DNA from: an uncultured Lacinutrix sp.
GTDB lineage: Bacteria > Bacteroidota > Bacteroidia > Flavobacteriales > Flavobacteriaceae
Direction: 5' to 3'
Assembly: GCF_947500325.1 (NCBI RefSeq)
Contig: NZ_CANMRQ010000002.1
Span: 186,001 to 250,000, forward strand
Length of the DNA stretch: 64,000 bases
Shown: one piece after another, positions 1 through 9,366 of the stretch
Layout: each line of letters begins with the position of its first letter
How positions within the stretch are numbered: the first letter of the stretch is position 1
Program-made: the position numbers and the translations under genes
The notes under the pieces: generated by a model
Told to the model about the DNA's origin: nothing
Databases searched by the model: none
What the model saw: only the letters and a program-made list of their open reading frames with translations

Positions 1-579
1 CCATTTTGTGAGCGTGATATTCGCAGACCATACGAATTAGAGACAAATAATGAGTCTGGTGAGTTTTTAATGAAAATAAAAAAACAAGATGAAATCTTTG
101 ACATGGTCTATGCCTCACACCCTTTTGATGTTGTAGGTTATGATGGATATAACTATCCTTATGCATTTTCAATCCATGATTTCGAACCTATAACAGGTAG
201 AGTTCATCAACCACCACCAGTACATCAAACTTTTGAAACTGATGCTTTTGTAGTTTGTAGTTTTGTACCTCGTTTATACGATTATCATCCGCAAAGTATT
301 CCAGCTCCTTATAATCATAGTAATATAGATAGTGATGAGGTTTTGTACTATGTTGATGGCGATTTTATGAGTAGAAATGATATTGATCAAGGTCATATTT
401 CATTGCATCCAGCAGGCATTCCACATGGACCACATCCTGGAGCTACAGAGAGAAGTATTGGTCACACAGAAACTGAAGAATTGGCTGTTATGGTGGATAC
501 TTTTAAGCCGCTAATGGTAACTGAAGAAGCTATGAAAATTGCTGATGAAGATTACTATAAATCATGGTTAGAGCATTAA
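1..579 (+). CDS. hmgA: Homogentisate 1,2-dioxygenase, 3' part
   Basis: Opens homogentisate to maleylacetoacetate in tyrosine/phenylalanine catabolism (Fe(II), cytoplasmic). The frame is open from base 1 and translates upstream of the first internal Met as PFCERDIRRPYEL, so the gene begins outside the window; 192 C-terminal codons are present of a family that is usually about 380-440 residues. The segments GYDGYNYPYAFSIHDFEPI, RVHQPPPVHQTFE and HPAGIPHGPHPGATE are characteristic. Probable iron ligands lie in NHSNIDSDE (His, Glu) and in HPAGIPHGPHPG (His). It is followed 93 bases later by the preceding pathway enzyme, hppD, with no terminator between, so the two are probably co-transcribed. Identification is firm; only the N-terminus is missing. 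Confidence 0.95.
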   Translation, partial: PFCERDIRRPYELETNNESGEFLMKIKKQDEIFDMVYASHPFDVVGYDGYNYPYAFSIHDFEPITGRVHQPPPVHQTFETDAFVVCSFVPRLYDYHPQSIPAPYNHSNIDSDEVLYYVDGDFMSRNDIDQGHISLHPAGIPHGPHPGATERSIGHTETEELAVMVDTFKPLMVTEEAMKIADEDYYKSWLEH

Positions 580-634
580 CCTAAAATATATTATTTCTGA
601 TAGAAACAGGAATCCATTTAATTATTAAAAATCG

Positions 635-656
635 TATTCCAAATAGACATGGAATA
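635..656. repeat. Inverted repeat over the possible upstream hppD start
   Basis: TATTCCA (635-641) and TGGAATA (650-656) are perfect 7-base arms with an 8-base spacer. The right arm contains the upstream in-frame ATG at 649. It could be an operator or an mRNA hairpin controlling hppD initiation, or chance in AT-rich DNA. Confidence 0.3.
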
Positions 657-672
657 TCAAAATATATTACTC

Positions 673-1836
673 ATGAGTAAAAAAGAAGTAAAATCAGTAA
701 ACTACGGTTTAGAAAAAATATTTGAAGAGGCACAAGATTTTTTGCCATTATTAGGAACAGATTATGTAGAATTTTATGTAGGTAATGCAAAACAATCTGC
801 ACACTTTTATAAAACAGCATTTGGTTTTCAGTCTTATGCCTATAGAGGATTAGAAACAGGATCTAAAGATTCTGTTAGTTATGTTTTAAAACAAGATAAA
901 ATACGTTTGGTTTTAACAACCCCGTTAAATAGCCAATCTAAAATAAACGATCATATAGTAAAACATGGAGATGGAGTTAAGGTTGTTGCTTTATGGGTTG
1001 ATGATGCAAGAAAATCATATGAGGAAACCACTAAACGAGGTGCTAAATCCTATATGGAACCAGTTGTTGAAAAGGATGAGTTTGGTGAAGTTGTAAGAGC
1101 TGGAATATATACTTATGGAGAAACAGTACATATGTTTGTTGAGCGTAAGAACTATAATGGGGCATTTATGCCAGGCTTTGTAGAATGGAAAAGTGACTAT
1201 AATCCAGAGCCAGTAGGCTTAAAATATATCGATCACATGGTTGGAAATGTTGGTTGGGGTCAAATGAATACATGGGTTAAATGGTACGAAGATGTTATGG
1301 GCTTTGTTAACTTTTTATCTTTTGACGATAAGCAAATCCATACTGAATATTCAGCGCTAATGAGTAAAGTGATGAGTAATGGTAATGGACGTATAAAATT
1401 CCCAATTAATGAGCCAGCAAAAGCTGCCAAAAAATCTCAAATAGAAGAGTATTTGGATTTTTACGAAGATTCTGGAGTACAACATATTGCTGTTGCAACA
1501 GATGATATCATTAAAACTGTAGCACAGTTAAAAGCTAGAGGTGTTGAGTTTTTGCCGCCGCCGCCGCAGGCATATTATGATGATATACCTAGACGATTAG
1601 GAGTGCATATGGATATGATGAAAGAAGATATTAAAGAGCTTCAAAAACTATCTATTTTAGTAGATGCAGATGAAGAAGGCTATTTACTTCAAATTTTCAC
1701 TAAACCTGTAGAAGATAGACCAACATTATTTTTTGAAATTATTCAAAGAATGGGAGCTCAAGGTTTTGGAGCAGGGAATTTTAAAGCATTGTTTGAGTCT
1801 ATTGAAAGAGAACAGGCAAAAAGAGGTACTTTGTAA
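673..1836 (+). CDS. hppD: 4-hydroxyphenylpyruvate dioxygenase
   Basis: Converts 4-hydroxyphenylpyruvate to homogentisate, the substrate of the upstream hmgA product. It is a two-domain vicinal-oxygen-chelate fold: the N-terminal half has GTDYVEFYVGNAKQ, the C-terminal catalytic half has the likely Fe(II) ligands His in YIDHMVGNV, His in VQHIAVATDD and Glu in FFEIIQR. Length 387 residues from the chosen start fits the family. I chose the ATG at 673 (MSKKEVKSVNYGLEKIFEEA), which matches the usual flavobacterial N-terminus; an in-frame ATG at 649 would add eight residues and lies inside a small inverted repeat. A proline run FLPPPPQ is encoded by a GCC-repeat-like stretch near 1553-1567. A terminator follows directly. 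Confidence 0.95.
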   Translation: MSKKEVKSVNYGLEKIFEEAQDFLPLLGTDYVEFYVGNAKQSAHFYKTAFGFQSYAYRGLETGSKDSVSYVLKQDKIRLVLTTPLNSQSKINDHIVKHGDGVKVVALWVDDARKSYEETTKRGAKSYMEPVVEKDEFGEVVRAGIYTYGETVHMFVERKNYNGAFMPGFVEWKSDYNPEPVGLKYIDHMVGNVGWGQMNTWVKWYEDVMGFVNFLSFDDKQIHTEYSALMSKVMSNGNGRIKFPINEPAKAAKKSQIEEYLDFYEDSGVQHIAVATDDIIKTVAQLKARGVEFLPPPPQAYYDDIPRRLGVHMDMMKEDIKELQKLSILVDADEEGYLLQIFTKPVEDRPTLFFEIIQRMGAQGFGAGNFKALFESIEREQAKRGTL

Positions 1837-1857
1837 ATCTTAAGTTAAATAATCACT

Positions 1858-1892
1858 AAAAACACTACGAATAAGCTTTGTGGTGTTTTTTT
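1858..1892 (+). terminator. Terminator after hppD
   Basis: Imperfect stem AAACACTACGAA / TTTGTGGTGTTT (G-U pairs allowed) with a 5-base loop followed by a T run, 20 bases past the hppD stop. Confidence 0.75.
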
Positions 1893-1906
1893 GTTTTATA
1901 TTTTTG
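1877..1906 (+). promoter_or_regulatory. Bacteroidota-type promoter for the DUF3108-kynA operon
   Basis: TTTG (1877-1880) and TATTTTTG (1899-1906) with an 18-base spacer match the -33/-7 consensus TTTG-N(17-21)-TAnnTTTG. The -33 element lies inside the 3' arm of the hppD terminator. Predicted start of transcription is about 1912, leaving a leader of roughly 70 bases before the ATG at 1981. Confidence 0.6.
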
Positions 1907-1980
1907 GAATAGTAATTGTAATCTACTAGATAGAACAATAAATATTCAGCTTAAAAGTTGTTTATAACAACACATTGACT

Positions 1981-2763
1981 ATGAAAAAATTTACATTTAT
2001 AATGATTGCAATTTTTGCTTTCAATTTATCATCTGCACAAGTGGGTGCTTTTAAATCTGGAGAATGGTTTAAGTTTAAGATGAGTTATAGTGGCTGGATG
2101 AAAGCGGGTAACGCAACACTTTCTGTTAAAGAAAAACAACTTGATGGTAAACCAGTATTTCATGTCGTTGGAAAAGGGTGGACAACAGGAGCAATAAAAT
2201 GGTTTTTTAAGGTTGAAGATAGATACGAAAGTTATTTTGACGCTAATAAAATTATTCCTTATAAATTTATTAGAAAAATTGATGAAGGAGGACATAAAAA
2301 AGACATTGAAATTAAGTTTAATCATAAAGAGCGAACTGCTTTTGTTCACAATAAAAAATATAATAGTAAAAAAACAATAGATACAGAGCCAAACGTACAA
2401 GATATGGTCTCTATGTATTATTATTTAAGAAATAATATAGATATCGAGACATTAAAACCTGGAGACGAAATAAAAACAAATATGTTTTTTGATGAAGAGA
2501 ATTATGGTTTTAAACTTAAATATTTAGGAGAAGATATTGTTAAGTTAAAAAATGGTAAGAAAGTAGAATCACTAATGTTTAGACCCTATGTTATGGCAGG
2601 ACGTGTTTTTAAAGAAGAAGAAAGTTTAACACTTTGGGTTACAAAAGATAAAAATAAGATACCTTTACGTATCAAAGCAGATTTGGCTGTTGGTTCTTTA
2701 AGAGCAGATTTAGTGGCTTGGAAAGGACTTAAATATCCATTTAAAATTATTGTCGAAAACTAA
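1981..2763 (+). CDS. DUF3108 domain secreted protein
   Basis: A 260-residue exported protein with a Sec signal peptide (MKKFTFIMIAIFAFNLSSAQ) and no further membrane segment. The body resembles DUF3108, a periplasmic/outer-membrane-facing beta-rich family of unknown function; VGSLRADLVAWKG near the end and EDRYESYF in the middle are typical. The longer frame begins at a TTG at 1975, but the ATG at 1981 gives the clean signal peptide. Its stop overlaps the kynA start (TAATG), so it is translationally coupled to kynA, and a good promoter precedes it. What it does is unknown; the link to kynA is positional only. Confidence 0.85.
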   Translation: MKKFTFIMIAIFAFNLSSAQVGAFKSGEWFKFKMSYSGWMKAGNATLSVKEKQLDGKPVFHVVGKGWTTGAIKWFFKVEDRYESYFDANKIIPYKFIRKIDEGGHKKDIEIKFNHKERTAFVHNKKYNSKKTIDTEPNVQDMVSMYYYLRNNIDIETLKPGDEIKTNMFFDEENYGFKLKYLGEDIVKLKNGKKVESLMFRPYVMAGRVFKEEESLTLWVTKDKNKIPLRIKADLAVGSLRADLVAWKGLKYPFKIIVEN

Positions 2764-3686
2764 TGAGTATAGACCAAGAATTAACCGAGAAACTAGAAGA
2801 AAAATACAAAGCGATAGATCAAAATGTAAACATTCACTTAGATGGGATGTTGCATAGTAAACCAATAACTTATTGGGATTATATACAAACTGATGCGCTT
2901 TTAAACCTTCAAATACAGCGTACAACATTACCAGATGAAATGGTGTTTTTAATGTACCATCAAGTCAATGAGTTATTGTTTAAAATGATTCTCTGGGAAA
3001 TAGATCAAGTAGCAAATGAAGAAAATATGACAGCTGCTTTTTTCGAAACTAAAATGATGAGGATTAGCCGTTATTTTGATGTGTTAACATCTTCTTTTAC
3101 TGTTATGAAGGATGGTATGGACGTTGAACAGTATAACAAGTTTAGAAATACCTTAACACCAGCTAGTGGTTTTCAAAGTGGTCAATATCGTAAAATTGAA
3201 TTTGCTTCAACAGAGCTTATTAATTTAATAGATAATAGATTTAGAGAAACCATAGATAGAAACACGCCTTTTGAGCATGCTTTTGAGCATTTATATTGGC
3301 AAGCAGCAGGAAAAGATTATAAAACTGGAAAGAAAAGCTATTTATTAACAGCTTTTGAAGAGAAATACAAAGACGAATTTATTAGATTTGCACAATTCAC
3401 TAACACTCATAATTTGTGGACTATTTTCAAAAAACTACCACAAGAGGTTAGAGAAGATGAAGATTTAGTAAAAGCAATGCGTCATTATGACTACACAGTA
3501 AATATTACTTGGGTAATGGCACATTATAATACAGCAAATCACTATCTAAATATTGGTGGAAAAACAGCTGAAGCAACAGGAGGAAGCGAATGGGTAAAAT
3601 ATATGCATCCAAAATATCAAAGAAGAATCTTTTTTCCAGATTTATGGAGCAAGCAAGAATTGGAAGATTGGGGAAAAAATATTTAA
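2763..3686 (+). CDS. kynA: Tryptophan 2,3-dioxygenase
   Basis: Haem enzyme opening the indole ring of tryptophan to N-formylkynurenine, first step of the kynurenine route. The segments LLNLQIQRTTLPDEMVFLMY, HQVNELLFKMILWEI and RNTLTPASGFQSGQYRKIEF are diagnostic; the C-terminal part carries NITWVMAHYNTANHYL and the substrate/haem loop around ATGGSEWVKYM. Length 307 residues is full for the family. The start overlaps the DUF3108 stop by one base (TAATG), and the 3' end is overlapped by the M23 peptidase gene. No other kynurenine-pathway gene is in the window, so kynureninase and formamidase must lie elsewhere. With hmgA/hppD it makes a local cluster of aromatic amino acid catabolism. Confidence 0.95.
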   Translation: MSIDQELTEKLEEKYKAIDQNVNIHLDGMLHSKPITYWDYIQTDALLNLQIQRTTLPDEMVFLMYHQVNELLFKMILWEIDQVANEENMTAAFFETKMMRISRYFDVLTSSFTVMKDGMDVEQYNKFRNTLTPASGFQSGQYRKIEFASTELINLIDNRFRETIDRNTPFEHAFEHLYWQAAGKDYKTGKKSYLLTAFEEKYKDEFIRFAQFTNTHNLWTIFKKLPQEVREDEDLVKAMRHYDYTVNITWVMAHYNTANHYLNIGGKTAEATGGSEWVKYMHPKYQRRIFFPDLWSKQELEDWGKNI

Positions 3687-4969
3687 TACTACTATTTTGT
3701 ATTATAACAGCTTTTAGCTGTAAAGAAGATGTTGTAATACCACAAAATTTAGATACAGTTTTAGTTGATGAACCTGAGGATGTTTACGAATTTGGTTTTA
3801 ACCTTAATGACTATGTTGTTAAAAGAGATACTATTAAATCTGGGGATAGTTTTGGGCAAATTTTAGAGCGCAATAATATTAGTTACCCTAAAATATTTGA
3901 AATAGCCGAAGAATCAAAGGATAGCTTTGATATTAGAAAACTACAAATTGGTAAGCCATATACATTACTCTGTTCTAATGATTCATTGCAAAAGCCAAAG
4001 TGTTTTATATATCAGCCAAATAAAGAAAAGTATGTTGTAATTGATTTTCAAGATTCTATTAAAGCCTATACTAGCACTAAGCCAATAAAGTATATAGAAA
4101 AAGAAGCTTCAGGAATCATTACTTCTAATATTTCTCAAGCGATGGATGATCAAGGAAAACCATTTATGTTAGCTTTAAAAATGAGCGATATTTATGCTTG
4201 GACTATTGATTTTTCTAGACTTCAAAAAAACGATAAATTTAAAGTTATTTATACAGAGAAATATATAGACGATTCTATATATGCTGGTATTCACGAGATT
4301 AAATCAGCTTATTTTGAGCATAATAAAGAACCATTTTATGCTTTCGAATTTGAAACAGATTCGGTTTTAGGAATAAGAGATTATTTTAGTGAGGAAGCTA
4401 AAAATTTACGTCGTGCTTTTTTAAAAGCACCAGTTAGTTTTAGTAGAATATCATCAAGATACAATTTGAAAAGACGAATTGCTTTGTATGGTAATAGAGT
4501 GAGACCACATAAAGGAACTGATTTTGCTGCTAGTATTGGAACGCCAATTATGGCTACTGCAAATGGAACAGTTGTCGAGTCTGCTAGAAGAGGTGGTAAT
4601 GGAAATTACGTTAAAGTAAAGCATAATAATACATATACTACACAATATCTGCATATGAAAAGTAGAAAAGCAAAAGTAGGGGATTTTGTTAAACAAGGAG
4701 ATGTTATTGGTTATGTAGGAATGACAGGAAATACTTCTGGTCCGCATGTGTGTTATCGTTTCTGGAAGAATGGAAGGCAAGTAGATCCGTTTAAAGAAAA
4801 ATTACCAGAAGCAAAACCAATTTCAGATAGTTTAAAAATTGAATTTCTAGAGTATATAAAACCATTAAAAATTCAGCTAGATACTATAGATTATCCTATG
4901 CCTCGTATTGAAAAAATAGAAAATGATAGTTTATTAATTAAATCTGGAGATAATAAACTTTTAACATAA
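3644..4969 (+). CDS. M23-family metallopeptidase lipoprotein
   Basis: Probable cell-envelope endopeptidase acting on peptidoglycan cross-links, or a catalytically altered relative. The N-terminus has a lipoprotein signal ending in ITAFSC, then a LysM/OapA-like region (RDTIKSGDSFGQILERN) and a C-terminal LytM/M23 domain with RPHKGTDFAA (Zn ligands His and Asp), YLHM and SGPHVCYRFWKNGRQVDP. The canonical HxH is HxC here, so the third Zn ligand is Cys rather than His. The frame stays open back to 3590 inside kynA; ATG 3644 is used, but TTG 3668 (LGKKYLILLFC...) would give a tidier lipoprotein signal. Either start overlaps kynA, implying coupled translation. It is followed by pgi 9 bases later. 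Confidence 0.85.
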   Translation: MEQARIGRLGKKYLILLFCIITAFSCKEDVVIPQNLDTVLVDEPEDVYEFGFNLNDYVVKRDTIKSGDSFGQILERNNISYPKIFEIAEESKDSFDIRKLQIGKPYTLLCSNDSLQKPKCFIYQPNKEKYVVIDFQDSIKAYTSTKPIKYIEKEASGIITSNISQAMDDQGKPFMLALKMSDIYAWTIDFSRLQKNDKFKVIYTEKYIDDSIYAGIHEIKSAYFEHNKEPFYAFEFETDSVLGIRDYFSEEAKNLRRAFLKAPVSFSRISSRYNLKRRIALYGNRVRPHKGTDFAASIGTPIMATANGTVVESARRGGNGNYVKVKHNNTYTTQYLHMKSRKAKVGDFVKQGDVIGYVGMTGNTSGPHVCYRFWKNGRQVDPFKEKLPEAKPISDSLKIEFLEYIKPLKIQLDTIDYPMPRIEKIENDSLLIKSGDNKLLT

Positions 4970-4978
4970 AAATATTAA

Positions 4979-6622
4979 ATGGGGTTACCATCTATTAATC
5001 CAACAACTACAAAATCTTGGAAAGCATTAGAAGAACATTTTAAATCGGTAAAGGATTTAGAAATGAAAGATTTATTCGCTAAAAATAAAAATAGAGCGAA
5101 TGATTATACTATAGAATGGGAAGACTTTTATATTGATTTTTCTAAAAATAGAATAACAGAAGAAACTTTTAAATTACTTTTAAGTTTAGCAAATGAAGTA
5201 AAATTAAAAGATGCTATAGAAGCTTATTATAACGGAGAAGTAATTAATAAAACTGAAGAAAGAGCAGTATTGCATACAGCACTTCGAGGAAAAAAAACAG
5301 ATACTGTTTTAGTTGATGGTGAAAATGTAATGCCTGAGATTTTTGAAGTTAAAACAAAAATTGAAGCTTTTACAAGTAATATTGTTAACGGAACAAGAAA
5401 AGGTTATACAGAAAAAGCATTCACAGATGTTGTAAATATAGGTATTGGAGGAAGTGATCTTGGACCAGCAATGGTGGTAGATGCACTTCAATATTATAAA
5501 AATCATTTAACAACACATTTTGTAAGTAATGTAGATGGAGATCACGTCAATGAAGTGATAAAAAAACTTAACCCAGAAACAACACTTTTTGTAATAGTTT
5601 CAAAAACATTTACAACTCAAGAGACGCTATCTAATGCGAATACAATTCGTGAGTGGTTTCTAAATCATGGTTCTCAAGAAGCTATTGCAAAACATTTTGT
5701 AGCAGTATCTACAAATATTGAAAAAGTAAAAGCATTTGGTATAGATGAGGTTAATATTTTCCCAATGTGGAATTGGGTAGGTGGTCGTTTTTCACTTTGG
5801 AGTGCTGTAGGATTAACTATTAGTTTGGCAGTTGGTTATGATAATTTTAATAGCCTTTTAGATGGAGCTAATAAGATGGATAACCATTTTAAAACTGAGG
5901 ATTTCGAGTCTAATATTCCAGTAATATTATCTCTTTTAACAATCTGGTATAATAATTTTTTTAAAGCAGAGAGTGAAGCTGTAATAGCGTATTCTCAATA
6001 CTTAAACCAATTTGCCACATACTTACAACAAGGTATAATGGAAAGTAATGGAAAAAGTATAGATAGGAATGGGAAACCAACGAATTATCAAACCGGAACT
6101 ATTATTTGGGGAGAACCAGGAACGAATTCTCAACATGCTTTTTTTCAACTTATTCATCAAGGAACAAAAATAATACCAGCAGATTTTATAGGATTTGGAA
6201 AAAGCCTTCATGGTAATCAGGACCATCAAGATAAACTAATCTCTAACTATATAGCACAAACAGAAGCTTTGCTTAATGGCAAAACAAAAGCAGAAGTTGT
6301 AAAACAATTAGAAAGTCAAAACCTTTCTAAAGATAAAATTGAAGAACTGACTCCTTTTAAAATTTTTGCAGGTAATAAACCAACTAATTCTATATTTATA
6401 AAAAAGCTAACGCCAGAAAGCTTAGGAAAATTAATAGCTATGTACGAGCATAAAATTTTTGTACAAGGAATTATCTGGAATATATATAGTTATGATCAAT
6501 TTGGGGTGGAGCTTGGTAAGCAATTAGCTAGTGAAATTTTAAATGAATTTGATTTTAACACTATTGCGAATCATGATGCTTCAACACAAAATCTTATAGA
6601 ATTCTTTAAAAAAATAAGATAA
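4979..6622 (+). CDS. pgi: Glucose-6-phosphate isomerase
   Basis: Interconverts glucose 6-phosphate and fructose 6-phosphate in glycolysis and gluconeogenesis. The family signatures are visible: VNIGIGGSDLGPAMV, IVSKTFTTQETLSNA, and NWVGGRFSLWSAVGLTISLA. Length 547 residues is normal for the long bacterial PGI class. It is the last gene of the DUF3108-kynA-M23-pgi run; the gap to the M23 gene is 9 bases, so co-transcription is likely, although no common function is evident. No clear terminator follows; the next gene has its own promoter. Confidence 0.97.
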   Translation: MGLPSINPTTTKSWKALEEHFKSVKDLEMKDLFAKNKNRANDYTIEWEDFYIDFSKNRITEETFKLLLSLANEVKLKDAIEAYYNGEVINKTEERAVLHTALRGKKTDTVLVDGENVMPEIFEVKTKIEAFTSNIVNGTRKGYTEKAFTDVVNIGIGGSDLGPAMVVDALQYYKNHLTTHFVSNVDGDHVNEVIKKLNPETTLFVIVSKTFTTQETLSNANTIREWFLNHGSQEAIAKHFVAVSTNIEKVKAFGIDEVNIFPMWNWVGGRFSLWSAVGLTISLAVGYDNFNSLLDGANKMDNHFKTEDFESNIPVILSLLTIWYNNFFKAESEAVIAYSQYLNQFATYLQQGIMESNGKSIDRNGKPTNYQTGTIIWGEPGTNSQHAFFQLIHQGTKIIPADFIGFGKSLHGNQDHQDKLISNYIAQTEALLNGKTKAEVVKQLESQNLSKDKIEELTPFKIFAGNKPTNSIFIKKLTPESLGKLIAMYEHKIFVQGIIWNIYSYDQFGVELGKQLASEILNEFDFNTIANHDASTQNLIEFFKKIR

Positions 6623-6746
6623 ATAATGTTAAAAGGTTTGTTAATAGCTTTGTTTGTTAATGTCTTATTATCAGTAATTTAGTTGTTATCTTCATAGATG
6701 TAAAAATATGTTAACCTTAAGTTAATATGCGCGCATAATTTATTCG

Positions 6747-6754
6747 TATTTTTG
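6747..6754 (+). promoter_or_regulatory. -7 box of the first TonB receptor operon
   Basis: TATTTTTG matches TAnnTTTG, 36 bases before the ATG at 6791. No clear TTG -33 box is seen at the usual distance; the upstream sequence TTAACCTTAAGTTAA (6711-6725) is nearly self-complementary and could bind a regulator. Confidence 0.5.
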
Positions 6755-6790
6755 CCGAAAATTTAAACCAATCAATTTTAATTTAACAAA

Positions 6791-9355
6791 ATGAAGAACA
6801 ATTTCAAATTTTTCTTTTTTGCAGTCACGCTACTATGTTCTGCAATTACAATGGCTCAAAGCACAGTAACAGGTACTGTATTAGATCCAGAAACAAACAC
6901 GCCTTTACCGGGTGTTAACGTTATTGAAGTAGGAACCTCTAATGGAGTCTCTACAGATTTTGACGGAAATTTTAGTCTAACAACAAACGCAAGCGAAACT
7001 AAAATAGCAATCTCTTATGTAGGGTATTTAACGCAAGAGTTCACAATAACAAGCGATACTAATCTTGGAGAAGTTAGTTTAGCGCCAAGTGAATTTGGAT
7101 TACAAGAAGTAAATATTATTGCTTCTGTAGCAGTAGATAGAAAAACGCCTGTTGCAGTATCTACAATTAGATCTGCAGACATTGAATTAAAATTAGGAAC
7201 TCAAGAATTTCCAGAAGTTTTAAAATCTACTCCAGGAGTTTATGCTACTAAAGCAGGTGGAGGATTTGGAGATGGACGTATTAATTTACGTGGTTTTAAC
7301 TCAGAAAATGTTGCAGTTATGATTAATGGTGTTCCTGTTAACGATATGGAAAATGGTCGTGTATTCTGGAGTAACTGGGCTGGATTAGGAGATGTAACAA
7401 GTTCTATGCAAGTACAAAGAGGACTTGGAGCATCTAAAGTAGCAGTACCTTCAGTTGGAGGAACAATTAATATTATTTCAAAAACAACAGATATTGAAGC
7501 TGGAGGTAATGTATATTCTACATTAGGAAATGATGGATATAAAAAATTCGGATTAACATATTCTACAGGCTTACTAGAAAATGGTTTTGCAGCAACAGTA
7601 TCTGCCGCAAAAACAGATGGAGATGGTTATGTAGATGGAACCCAGTTTAATTCTGTATCATATTTCGTAAACTTATCTAAAGAAATTAATGAAGATCATA
7701 AACTGTCTTTTACAGCTTTTGGTGCTAAGCAGCGTCATGGTCAGAGACAAAATAGACACTTAATAGAAACGTATAGAAATAGTGAAAGAGGAAGAAAATT
7801 TAATTCTGACTGGGGATATAAAAATGGTCAAGTAACTTTTCAAGAAGATAACTTTTATCACAAGCCACAAATTTCTTTAAATCACTATTGGGATATCAGT
7901 GATAAAACATCTTTATCTACAGCTGCATACGTGTCGTTTGGATCTGGTGGTGGAGGCGGTATTAGAGGTGTTAATAAATTTCAGCTTAGCCCAGATGGTA
8001 TAGATGGAGTTAGCCCATATAGAACAGGGCTTTATGGACCTATAAACTTTGATGTAATTGTAGATGAAAACGAAGCTCTAGGAGCTAACGGTTCAGAAAC
8101 AATATTAAGAGCATCTCGTAATGACCATAATTGGTATGGAGTATTATCTACTTTAAAGACAGATTTAACAGATGACTTAGTGTTGCTAGGAGGTGTAGAT
8201 TATAGAAACTACAAAGGAATACACTTTCAAGAAGTAACAGATTTATTAGGAGGTAGATACTATGCTGATGCAGGATCTAATGAAAATAATCCATTAGGAA
8301 TTGCTCAAGTTGGCGATAAAATTAATTACTATAATGATGGTTTAGTAGGGTGGTTTGGCGTATTTGCTCAGGCAGAATATGATATTAATGAAAAATTTAA
8401 TACTTTTTTATCTGTAGCTGCATCTAACACATCTTACAAGAGAATAGATTATTTTAACTATTTAGATACTGATCCATTACAGGAAACAGATTATTATAAT
8501 TTCTTAGGTTATAGCGCAAAAAGTGGGGCTAACTATCGTTTAAATGAAAACCATAACGTCTTTATGAATATTGGTTATTTTGAAAAAGCAGCAGATTTTG
8601 ATGCTGTATTTCAAAATTTTAGTAATGATAACATTAATGCAGATGCAGAAAATCAAAAGATTTTTAGTGTAGAATTAGGTTACGGGTTTAGAGGAGAAAA
8701 ATTATCTGCTAATGTTAACTTATACAGAACGGCTTGGAGAGATAGAACAGAAACAGTAAGTTTCCAACAACCAGATGATACTAGAGCTACAGCTAATATT
8801 TTAGGTGTAAATGCTATTCACCAGGGTATTGAAGTTGATTTTGTATACAAACCAACAGATAAACTTAATATAACTGGTATGGTGTCTTTAGGAGATTGGA
8901 GATGGGAAAATAATGTTGAGAATGTACAAATTCGTGATGAAGAGCAAAACTTAGTTGATACAGTAGATATTTTTATAGAAGATTTACATGTTGGTGATGC
9001 AGCTCAAACAACTATGGCTTTAGGGGCTAATTATAAGTTTACACCAAAAACTAGATTGTCTGTAGATTATAATTATTTTGCTAACTTATATGCAGATTTT
9101 GATCCAAGTGATAGAGGTGTAGAAGGAGCTCCAGATGCATGGAAAGTACCAGCTTATGGTATTTTTGATACAGCTTTATCTCATAGTTTTGATTTTGGAC
9201 CTTTTGAGGCAAAGTTAACAGGAAGAATTAATAATATTTTTGATACAGAATATATTGCAGATGCTCAAGATGGAGCTGGCTCTAATTCTAGAACAGCATT
9301 AGTATACTATGGTTTCGGAAGAACATTTAGTGTTGGTGCTAAACTTAAATTTTAA
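6791..9355 (+). CDS. TonB-dependent receptor with CarboxypepD_reg domain
   Basis: Outer-membrane active importer of 854 residues. It has a signal peptide ending in ITMAQ, then a carboxypeptidase-regulatory-like domain (about residues 25-105, TGTVLDPETNTPLPGVNV and DFDGNFSL), a plug domain (about 120-235, STPGVYATKAGGGFGDGRI) and a long beta barrel ending in the Phe-terminated strand TFSVGAKLKF. Substrate cannot be read from the sequence. The gene is 11 bases from the following lipoprotein gene, the usual receptor/lid-type lipoprotein arrangement although the lipoprotein is not a SusD homologue by eye. A paralogous pair starts at 12980. Confidence 0.9.
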   Translation: MKNNFKFFFFAVTLLCSAITMAQSTVTGTVLDPETNTPLPGVNVIEVGTSNGVSTDFDGNFSLTTNASETKIAISYVGYLTQEFTITSDTNLGEVSLAPSEFGLQEVNIIASVAVDRKTPVAVSTIRSADIELKLGTQEFPEVLKSTPGVYATKAGGGFGDGRINLRGFNSENVAVMINGVPVNDMENGRVFWSNWAGLGDVTSSMQVQRGLGASKVAVPSVGGTINIISKTTDIEAGGNVYSTLGNDGYKKFGLTYSTGLLENGFAATVSAAKTDGDGYVDGTQFNSVSYFVNLSKEINEDHKLSFTAFGAKQRHGQRQNRHLIETYRNSERGRKFNSDWGYKNGQVTFQEDNFYHKPQISLNHYWDISDKTSLSTAAYVSFGSGGGGGIRGVNKFQLSPDGIDGVSPYRTGLYGPINFDVIVDENEALGANGSETILRASRNDHNWYGVLSTLKTDLTDDLVLLGGVDYRNYKGIHFQEVTDLLGGRYYADAGSNENNPLGIAQVGDKINYYNDGLVGWFGVFAQAEYDINEKFNTFLSVAASNTSYKRIDYFNYLDTDPLQETDYYNFLGYSAKSGANYRLNENHNVFMNIGYFEKAADFDAVFQNFSNDNINADAENQKIFSVELGYGFRGEKLSANVNLYRTAWRDRTETVSFQQPDDTRATANILGVNAIHQGIEVDFVYKPTDKLNITGMVSLGDWRWENNVENVQIRDEEQNLVDTVDIFIEDLHVGDAAQTTMALGANYKFTPKTRLSVDYNYFANLYADFDPSDRGVEGAPDAWKVPAYGIFDTALSHSFDFGPFEAKLTGRINNIFDTEYIADAQDGAGSNSRTALVYYGFGRTFSVGAKLKF

Positions 9356-9366
9356 AAAAAAGAAAA

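Noticed and set aside
1553-1567. CCG triplet run inside hppD
   Set aside because: It simply encodes the proline run in FLPPPPQ; no dispersed copies seen.
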